Under the pieces are notes generated by a model that saw only the letters and a list, made by a program, of their open reading frames with translations, ran no database searches and was not told the DNA's origin. A program made the position numbers and the translations under genes. Below are positions 58,537 through 64,000 of a stretch of DNA of 64,000 nt, piece after piece. Position 1 is the stretch's first letter, and every line of letters starts with the position of its first letter. Source of the DNA: Colwellia sp. (lineage in GTDB: Bacteria > Pseudomonadota > Gammaproteobacteria > Enterobacterales > Alteromonadaceae); NCBI GenBank assembly GCA_002733765.1, contig NVWU01000015.1, forward strand, positions 48,919-112,918. The letters run 5' to 3'.

Positions 58537-59169
58537 CTATTTTTCTTTATTCTCTTTTTCAATAATATCAAATGCGGGCAGTGAAACTCGCCAATAAATA
58601 GCGGCTAATCTGAGTAATAAAGCACCTGAAATAGCCACTATAGTTGCTTCATTTTCTGGCCAACCCAGTAAATGAAATATCACAAATAAACCACCACCTA
58701 GCATAGCCGCTAAAGCATATATTTCTTTTTGTAAAATCATCGGAATAACATTACATAACACGTCACGAATCATTCCTCCTGCAACACCAGTAATCATTCC
58801 CATTATAATGGCGACAGGTAATGGCGAGCCAAGAGCTAATGATTTTTGTGTACCTAATACGGCAAATAACGCCAAACCTAATGCATCTGCAATAAGCAGA
58901 AAACGCTTAGGAATAAGTTTTGGCTGACGAACCAGTAATATTGTAAGTAGAGCGGTGGTTAAAATAACATAAAGGTAAATAGGTTGAACAACCCAAAAAA
59001 CTGGCGTTTGTAAAATAACATCGCGAATAGTGCCACCACCGACAGCGGTAACTGAAGCAAGCACTACAACACCAAACGGATCTAATTTATAGCGTCCAGC
59101 CATTAATGCCCCTGATAGGGAAAACACTATAATGCCAAAAATATCTAGCCAGTATAAAAGGTCATTCAT
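58537..59169 (-). CDS. UPF0126/TRIC-type glycine-rich membrane protein (YicG/YadS-like)
   Basis: This 210-residue protein has two repeats of about 90 residues, each with three to four helices and a glycine-rich kinked motif: ASVTAVGGGTIRDVIL and ITGVAGGMIRDVLCNVIP. These GGG..RD motifs define UPF0126, whose members share the trimeric TRIC channel fold. Substrate in bacteria is not settled (potassium- or glycine-related roles have been suggested for some). It starts right after the rhodanese gene (18-base gap, same strand), and the two may be co-transcribed. The C-terminus is short and charged. Confidence 0.88.
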   Translation of the reverse strand: MNDLLYWLDIFGIIVFSLSGALMAGRYKLDPFGVVVLASVTAVGGGTIRDVILQTPVFWVVQPIYLYVILTTALLTILLVRQPKLIPKRFLLIADALGLALFAVLGTQKSLALGSPLPVAIIMGMITGVAGGMIRDVLCNVIPMILQKEIYALAAMLGGGLFVIFHLLGWPENEATIVAISGALLLRLAAIYWRVSLPAFDIIEKENKEK

Positions 59170-59187
59170 TTTATTAAATTTTACCTA

Positions 59188-59592
59188 TTATTGAGCATGC
59201 TTGCCGGTAACAATGGGTAATTCTGCTTCAAGCCAACCATTCATATCACCTGTTAGATGACGCAAGTTTTTAAAACCATTTTCCGTTAAAATATTCTCAG
59301 CAAAACCGGCGCGACGACCAGAGCGACAATAAACTACCAGCGTACTGTTTTTATATTGTGATAATAGATTGAGCTTATCTGCAACCGTGTTGTGACTAAT
59401 GTTAATTGCATCTACAAGGTGACCATTCTCATACTCTTCTGCAGAGCGAACATCTAAGACAACGATATTATGGTTAGGGGCTTTAAGTGCTGTTAATAAC
59501 TCTTGTTGTGATATTTGCGGTATTTCGCTAGCAAATACCGCAGTAGTGAACAGACTCATGACTAGAATAAGAAGATTTTTAATGGCAAACAT
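59188..59592 (-). CDS. Periplasmic single-domain rhodanese
   Basis: The 134-residue protein has a signal peptide (LLILVMSLFTTAVFA, cut before SEIPQ). One rhodanese domain follows, with VVLDVRSAEEYENGHLVDAINI (CH2A-type Asp-Val-Arg-Ser) and the active-site loop VVYCRSGRRAGFA, whose cysteine would carry the persulfide. It ends with LTGDMNGWLEAELPIV. Exported rhodaneses are thought to move sulfane sulfur or to act in redox control; no substrate can be assigned. It lies upstream of the UPF0126 gene on the same strand. Confidence 0.92.
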   Translation of the reverse strand: MFAIKNLLILVMSLFTTAVFASEIPQISQQELLTALKAPNHNIVVLDVRSAEEYENGHLVDAINISHNTVADKLNLLSQYKNSTLVVYCRSGRRAGFAENILTENGFKNLRHLTGDMNGWLEAELPIVTGKHAQ

Positions 59593-59683
59593 AATTAATT
59601 TCCTAAAGGTAGATTTACGATGTGATTTTATAATACATTGCTATTTTATACTAAGAATATTGCGCTGAAAATAGTTTGTTGAA

Positions 59684-60667
59684 CTATATATTAGCAAAAA
59701 CTAATTCAAAGCTCAAAGCGATGAATATAATAAAAAACAAACTAATATAAATAATGCCTTTAATTTTATTACTCGCATGAATAATATCGGTCATTTGTGG
59801 TTGTCTGGCTAAATCATTAAAACTGACTTTACGAAGTTTCTGCTTGCCTTGATTTTGATCATTGTACAAAGCAACACCACCGAGTTTAACTTCTAAATTC
59901 AAGGCTAATAGTAATAAGGCCATATTATTATCTAGTTTGAAAAAGTGCGGTTTACTGAGTCGCCAAAAAAGTACGAAATTTTTTCCTATGCTAGTAAACA
60001 ATAATAATAAAGAAAAAATTCTCACCGGTAACCATTGCAGTAAATTAACCAAGTGTTTGCTATAAAGGCCAAAATATTTATAGCTGATGAGTTTGGTATT
60101 CCAACAATAGTGCATTTCTAGTAACAACCGGTAGCTTATCGCGGCTAAAGGGCCACCAATAAGAAAGACAATGGCAACCCCATAACCTTGTTGTAGGGTA
60201 CGTAATAGCTGCATCTCAATGCTACTTTTACTTAAGCCTACGCTTGATAGTGGTTCAGTTTCTCTTAGCACCCAAGGTTTGAGGGTTTGTTTAGCAAAAT
60301 AATTTTGTTTAGAGACCAACGCTTGAGCAATCGTTTTATTGATGTGCGCTAAGCCAAATGAGCCCATTGCGATATAAAGTAACAAGGCTTGCCATAAAAT
60401 ATTAACGGCAATGAAGGCTTCGAACAAATAGAGAATGATAACAATAGGTAACAAGGTAACTAAAATAGCAATTAATCCGGCAATAGTTTGTTGCTGTGGG
60501 CTATTTTGTGATTTGTTAACCTTATCACTCAATTTTTGACAATAAAACTGGAAAAACTGTAATGGCTCATGACGAATAAAGTGACTGATTGTCGCCTTAC
60601 CACTTATCACTACCAATAGTATTAATAATTGGTAGCTAAAAGAAGATAATGTGATGAAATCAGCCAT
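59684..60667 (-). CDS. Diverged CbiB/CobD-family membrane protein
   Basis: This polytopic protein of 327 residues aligns by eye to CbiB/CobD adenosylcobinamide-phosphate synthases. The family's middle region is recognisable as ETEPLSSVGLSKSSIEMQLLRTLQQGYGVAIVFLIGGPLAAISYRLLLEMHYCWN. The strongly conserved CbiB residues in the 'vaENtvDgv.aPlf' segment are replaced (RTLQQGYGVAIVFLIGG). The N-terminal 'DP..HPV' box is also missing. It is therefore probably not a working cobalamin enzyme. There are no other cobalamin genes in the window. It lies 35 bases downstream of mtnN on the same strand and probably shares its transcript. Confidence 0.7.
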   Translation of the reverse strand: MADFITLSSFSYQLLILLVVISGKATISHFIRHEPLQFFQFYCQKLSDKVNKSQNSPQQQTIAGLIAILVTLLPIVIILYLFEAFIAVNILWQALLLYIAMGSFGLAHINKTIAQALVSKQNYFAKQTLKPWVLRETEPLSSVGLSKSSIEMQLLRTLQQGYGVAIVFLIGGPLAAISYRLLLEMHYCWNTKLISYKYFGLYSKHLVNLLQWLPVRIFSLLLLFTSIGKNFVLFWRLSKPHFFKLDNNMALLLLALNLEVKLGGVALYNDQNQGKQKLRKVSFNDLARQPQMTDIIHASNKIKGIIYISLFFIIFIALSFELVFANI

Positions 60668-60702
60668 TATTTTATCCGTTAATCACTAAGTTAATGACGA
60701 AA

Positions 60703-61413
60703 CTAGTCAAGTGTTTTATCTTCTAAGGCCTTCAGCATATTGATCACCAACTGAGATGAATTAACTGATGCTGTTTCTAAGTATTCATCAAATGACGTAG
60801 GGGACTCTATTCCCGCAATATCTGATAAAGAGCGCACGATAACAAAGGGAACTTTGAATTGGAGGCAAGTCTGAGCAATAGCTGCGCCTTCCATTTCTAC
60901 TGCTGCCATCGTTGGAAAATTAGCACGCGCTTTAGCGATATCATTTTCTTTAGTCATGAAGGTATCACCTGTGGTAATCAGGCCAAGCATAGCGTTGATA
61001 TTGTTTAGTTTTTTTATAGCAATTTGTGCGGCACTAACTAAGGTAGGATGAGGGATAAATGCCGCAGGGTTTGCCGGTAATTGACCAATTTCGTAACCAA
61101 AAGCAGTGACATCAACATCGTGATATCTTACTTCGGAACTGACGACAATATCACCTACTTTAAGTGACGGATCGAAGCCACCAGCTGAACCAGTATTAAC
61201 GACATAATTAGGTTGAAATTTATCTATCAGTATTGCTGTTGCGAGTGCGGCAGCTACTTTGCCAATACCTGATTGGACAATGACTACATCGCTGTTATCA
61301 ATTTTACCTTGGTAGAAGCTATAGCCAGCATGAGTAATGGTTTTACAGTTTGAAAGTTTTGCTTTTAAAATAGCCACTTCGGGTTCCATGGCGCCAATAA
61401 TACCTGCTTTCAT
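60703..61413 (-). CDS. mtnN: 5'-methylthioadenosine/S-adenosylhomocysteine nucleosidase
   Basis: MtnN (Pfs) cleaves adenine from MTA and SAH, recycling by-products of methylation, polyamine and autoinducer synthesis. The 236 residues start MKAGIIGAMEPEVAILK and contain VNTGSAGGFDPSLKVGDIVVSSEVRYHDVD, AVEMEGAAIAQTC (substrate-binding Met-Glu) and VRSLSDIAG (catalytic Asp). All key residues appear present and the length is standard. The CbiB-like gene follows closely. Confidence 0.97.
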   Translation of the reverse strand: MKAGIIGAMEPEVAILKAKLSNCKTITHAGYSFYQGKIDNSDVVIVQSGIGKVAAALATAILIDKFQPNYVVNTGSAGGFDPSLKVGDIVVSSEVRYHDVDVTAFGYEIGQLPANPAAFIPHPTLVSAAQIAIKKLNNINAMLGLITTGDTFMTKENDIAKARANFPTMAAVEMEGAAIAQTCLQFKVPFVIVRSLSDIAGIESPTSFDEYLETASVNSSQLVINMLKALEDKTLD

Positions 61414-61505
61414 TTTGTTATCTTCTTTATTTTTTACTTAAATATGAAAGAATTATAACCTTACTTAAGTGGCTTTGGAATGAACTTTTTAGCTCTGCTA
61501 TAATT

Positions 61506-61535
61506 AAAAACCAGCAAGTTAACTGGTTTTTGTTT
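61506..61535 (-). terminator. Intrinsic terminator of the DUF2726 gene
   Basis: AAAAACCAG / CTGGTTTTT pair around an eight-base loop. On the minus strand the stem is followed by TTTTTAATTATA. It lies about 75 bases after the DUF2726 stop and before mtnN. Confidence 0.7.
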
Positions 61536-61605
61536 TACCGTATTAATTAATTTTATTATTCAAAATATACTCTAAAACAGGAATTTGATTGGTAACAGCT
61601 TATTG

Positions 61606-62244
61606 CTAATGAGGTAATGCGGTTAACGATTGACCTGGTAATTGCGGCGCCAACTGAGCTTGTGCTGCTGCAGGGGTTAAAACACCAGAGGTTCTTGAGC
61701 GAGCTTTTACCATAGGCGCAGGAATTACTTTTCCTTTGACCTTAGGTAAAGGTGCGCGGTTACCTAGTAGGCGAGAATTAATACAAGCGCGAATTTCATC
61801 CAATGTATAATTGGCTTTTACCTTAATACGAAGGTGTGGAATAGAGGCCGCTTCAAGTGCGCCACTCACAAACCAATCTTTTTTTACTTTGTAGCCTTTA
61901 CCTTGTGTATCAACTAAATCAATAGCACCAAGTAATTTCATCGTATTACGATCACAAATAACAAAATCTAAATATTTCCCTTCGGCATTATTGACTGCAC
62001 TTTGGCTTGCTCTATCAGAGACACCATTACGAATGGTTACTATATCTGCCAATTTTACGCGATTAATAACTCGATATTTAGTCCCCATTGCTTGCTCAAC
62101 TAAATTTTGAAAATTCTTTTCTGCAGGAGTAAAGACTGATTTTTTACTATCAAAAGGGAACGGAAAACTGTTGTCATTTAAACGACTTGCTAAAACACCA
62201 ACAATAACAATTAAACTGATTAAAGCAAATAATATAAGTTCCAT
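61606..62244 (-). CDS. DUF2726 protein with N-terminal membrane anchor
   Basis: This 212-residue protein has one N-terminal helix (LILFALISLIVIVGVLA). A DUF2726 domain (about 40-165) follows, with FTPAEKNFQNLVEQAMGTKYRVINRVKLADIV, the acidic YLDFVICDRNTMKLLGAIDL and AASIPHLRIKVKANYTLDEIR. DUF2726 has a restriction-endonuclease-like pattern (E...D...hDFvhcd...l...EL.D), but no nuclease has been shown that I know of. The C-terminus is Pro/Ala/Gln-rich and probably disordered. GGAG lies six bases before the second ATG, so the start is 62244 and not 62250. It is monocistronic with a terminator. Confidence 0.82.
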   Translation of the reverse strand: MELILFALISLIVIVGVLASRLNDNSFPFPFDSKKSVFTPAEKNFQNLVEQAMGTKYRVINRVKLADIVTIRNGVSDRASQSAVNNAEGKYLDFVICDRNTMKLLGAIDLVDTQGKGYKVKKDWFVSGALEAASIPHLRIKVKANYTLDEIRACINSRLLGNRAPLPKVKGKVIPAPMVKARSRTSGVLTPAAAQAQLAPQLPGQSLTALPH

Positions 62245-62272
62245 ACACATCTCCGGCTGTTCAAATTCTTGA

Positions 62273-62300
62273 CGCTTTACTCTTTATACCGAGTAAAGCG
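62273..62300. other. Perfect ten-base-stem hairpin
   Basis: CGCTTTACTC and GAGTAAAGCG pair perfectly around an eight-base loop in the gap upstream of the DUF2726 gene. There is no T-run on either side typical of a terminator. It is the first of three palindromes in this 203-base gap; the second is CTTAACT-AG-AGTTAAG (62306-62321). Confidence 0.6.
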
Positions 62301-62391
62301 CCTTACTTAACTAGAGTTAAGCAAAATTTGTGCCGGAAATTGATGGTGAGAGCTTTAGTTGAAAATAACTAGCTGTAGGTAAAGGACGCAA

Positions 62392-62412
62392 CGTTTACGT
62401 TTAACGTAAACG
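62392..62412. other. Palindrome with ten-base arms upstream of the DUF2726 gene and downstream of the dUTPase gene
   Basis: CGTTTACGTT-T-AACGTAAACG is perfectly symmetric around one base, suitable either as an operator for a dimeric regulator or as a hairpin. GTAAACGCCTTA at its right end recurs as GTAAAGCGCCTTA at 62294 and as GTAAACGCCTTA inside the 57.8-kb repeat element, so it may derive from the same repeat family. Confidence 0.55.
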
Positions 62413-62447
62413 CCTTATGCAGCAATGTGCAGCGTCATTACTCGCGA

Positions 62448-63095
62448 CTATTTGTTTGGGTATTTTTCTTTTAATGCGGCATATAATTGTTGTTGAAAAT
62501 CATCAGCACTGGCATCTAAACGGTTTACTAAATTGGCTAATACTTCATTGTCTTCTTTGCCATGCCAAATTTTAATGTAAGTACCTTCTTTATAGCCATG
62601 ATCTTGACGGAAAAAATTCAAGGTGTTTTTGCCAACATATTGACGGAACAATTCATTTAAATCCATATTCATTAATGACATACAATCAGCTAACGCTTTA
62701 GCATCAAAAGATTTATTGGTAACTGCAGCTGAAGCTAAATTTTCTAAGGCTATTTTAAAGTCATTTTCAGCAGTACCCTGATGTAATTCTTTCGCCAATT
62801 TGGCTGAAATGCTGTCGACAGAATCACCAGCCATTAAGCGTAAACTTAAACCAAAGTGAAATATATCAACTAATTCTAGCTGTACTTGAGCTATGTCAAT
62901 TTCTTGATGTTTCCACCATTTCCAACCATGGTGATCAAGCATTTCAGCACATTCTACCCAAATGGCGCGATACCATTCGTAACCATTATCACGCCATGTT
63001 TCACTTACACGGCTGTTCATGGCATCTTGCATGGTTAGCATTTGATTAATTTGCTGCTGGGCAACCGATAAGGCTGTAGATAATTGTTCGCTCAT
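62448..63095 (-). CDS. Dimeric (all-alpha) dUTP diphosphatase
   Basis: This enzyme hydrolyses dUTP to dUMP and keeps uracil out of DNA. The dUTPase_2 family motifs are visible: WVECAEMLDHHGWKWWK, the metal-binding QVQLELVDIFHF and the C-terminal NFFRQDHGYKEGTYIKIWHGKEDN. The 215-residue protein is all-helical and unrelated to the trimeric Dut; it belongs with the MazG-like NTP pyrophosphatases. Such genes are known from Campylobacter, trypanosomes, phages and marine gammaproteobacteria. It lies between the DUF2726 gene and rsmC, all on the minus strand. I leave the symbol empty because dut is normally used for the trimeric enzyme. Confidence 0.9.
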   Translation of the reverse strand: MSEQLSTALSVAQQQINQMLTMQDAMNSRVSETWRDNGYEWYRAIWVECAEMLDHHGWKWWKHQEIDIAQVQLELVDIFHFGLSLRLMAGDSVDSISAKLAKELHQGTAENDFKIALENLASAAVTNKSFDAKALADCMSLMNMDLNELFRQYVGKNTLNFFRQDHGYKEGTYIKIWHGKEDNEVLANLVNRLDASADDFQQQLYAALKEKYPNK

Positions 63096-63325
63096 TTTAT
63101 TCTCTGATAGTTTAATCTAGACTGCGTTATTTTGCCCTAAGCTCAACTGACAAGCAATAACAGCTTATCGAGAATTAAAAGACTTAAAGGCAGGCATATT
63201 TGAACTCGCTCCGTTTGCAACATATTTGCTCATTGATATGAGTGGAGTATCATTGCTTTGTCTTGTCTTAATACCCAATTAATTACGGTAAAAAAATCGC
63301 TAACGTTCTACAGAGCCTAATGTTT

Positions 63326-64000
63326 TTAGCTTTTTGTATGGGTGTAAATAGTAAAACCTTGTTTTCTTGCTATCGTTGCTGTTTTACCAATATGTTGTTG
63401 CATTATAGGTAAGTATTGTAAAAAGCTATTGGCTACTATGGTGATATCGCTTTTTTGTTGTTTAGTGGCCGAGAGGTGTTTTTTTATACCACGTAAAAAG
63501 TCTTCAGTAGCTTGATAACTGGTTTGTGTACCTTGATGAAATGGTGGATTTGATACGATATGTTGATAACTGTCATTTACTGTTGATAAGCTGTTTGAGG
63601 CAAAAACATTGCCAGTTAAACCATTTAAATGGAGTGTTTTCTTTGCTGAGGCGATGGCTAAAGCATTGACATCAAGTAATGATAACTCCGTTTCTGGAAA
63701 CTTCTTTCCAATAAAACAACTAATCACCCCCGCACCACAACCAAAATCGAGTACTTTACCTTGCATCTCTTTCGGTAAGTTATCTAATAACAATGCAGTA
63801 CCCACATCAAGTTTTTTCTGGCTAAATACACCCGGTAATGAGGTGATGGTTAACGAAATACCTGAAATATTAATTTGATAGCTTTTATACCAGTCTTCGA
63901 TAGTGAAAACTTCACTTTCACCTTCTTTGGCTTTATAAATTCCACCAAACAATAAGCAATGTCGGGCTGCATCTATTTTTTGACAGCTGGTTAAAAAATG
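63326..64000 (-). CDS. rsmC: Ribosomal RNA small subunit methyltransferase C (partial, start beyond window)
   Basis: RsmC methylates G1207 of 16S rRNA at N2. The track begins at a TTG (63952), but the frame stays open to the window edge. The extra codons (TSCQKIDAARHCLL before FGGIYKAKEGE) continue the N-terminal RsmC domain, so the gene runs off the right end. The C-terminal MTS domain has GKVLDFGCGAGVISCFIGKKFP (SAM motif I), LSLLDVNALAIASAKKTL and the catalytic NPPFHQG. It ends with ARKQGFTIYTHTKS. About 225 codons are present out of roughly 340 expected. Confidence 0.92.
   Translation of the reverse strand, partial: HFLTSCQKIDAARHCLLFGGIYKAKEGESEVFTIEDWYKSYQINISGISLTITSLPGVFSQKKLDVGTALLLDNLPKEMQGKVLDFGCGAGVISCFIGKKFPETELSLLDVNALAIASAKKTLHLNGLTGNVFASNSLSTVNDSYQHIVSNPPFHQGTQTSYQATEDFLRGIKKHLSATKQQKSDITIVANSFLQYLPIMQQHIGKTATIARKQGFTIYTHTKS

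Noticed and set aside
59684-60667. Annotation as functional adenosylcobinamide-phosphate synthase (cbiB/cobD)
   Set aside because: Key conserved residues are replaced and no cobalamin genes are nearby.

Overview
The window looks like chromosomal DNA of a marine, cold-adapted gammaproteobacterium of the Alteromonadales, most like Colwellia. This is an inference from the low G+C content, the AT-rich intergenic DNA, the protein sequences and familiar neighbour pairs (fadBA, the M23 peptidase next to anmK and tyrS, a CbiB-like gene next to mtnN). I saw no tRNA, rRNA, CRISPR array, IS transposase or phage module. Both ends cut through genes: a secreted DUF4124-like protein on the left and rsmC on the right.

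Layout. (1) 0-6 kb: cysJ-cysI-cysH, a tightly coupled sulfate-assimilation operon, then a TIGR03899-like gene. (2) 6-22 kb: the most unusual region. A minus-strand cluster encodes a nearly complete type IV filament machine: three proteins with prepilin-type N-termini, a PilM/PilN-like fusion, PilO-like and PilP-like proteins, a GspE-type ATPase, a GspF-type platform protein, a secretin and a terminal outer-membrane barrel. A small DUF2292-like gene heads it, and a histidine kinase/response regulator pair is divergent from it. Gene order and content fit neither a standard T2SS, nor the MSHA locus, nor a pilMNOPQ locus. (3) 22-32 kb: an MFS transporter, an NhaD antiporter, a small secreted protein, fadBA, manganese-dependent pyrophosphatase and a large secreted hydrolase-like protein. 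(4) 32-36 kb: an NPD-family flavoprotein, an unknown membrane-anchored coiled-coil protein and fbp. (5) 36-42.5 kb: a DMT exporter divergent from a MocR-type regulator, which is followed by an MFS drug exporter, elbB and a secreted GH3 glycosidase in tight succession. (6) 42.5-49 kb: a class III aminotransferase, a tiny gene with a perfect Shine-Dalgarno, anmK, an M23 murein peptidase and divergent tyrS. (7) 49-57.6 kb: nosRZDFYL, a complete nitrous-oxide reductase cluster with an FNR-like box upstream. (8) 57.6-64 kb: an RraB-like gene, a UPF0126 membrane protein, a rhodanese, a diverged CbiB-like protein, mtnN, a DUF2726 protein, dimeric dUTPase and rsmC.

How the parts work together. cysJIH reduces PAPS to sulfite and then sulfide. 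nosRZDFYL reduces N2O to N2, with NosR supplying electrons, NosDFY maturing the copper centre and NosL delivering copper; no other denitrification gene is in the window. The filament cluster should build a short pseudopilus or pilus through its own secretin. A run of three hairpins after the leading pilin-like gene probably sets the ratio of that pilin to the machine components. Prepilin peptidase must be encoded elsewhere.

At least two families of short non-coding repeats with inverted ends occur here (near 42.6, 49.15, 57.8 and 58.5 kb). In two cases a repeat edge lies at the stop codon of the adjacent gene.
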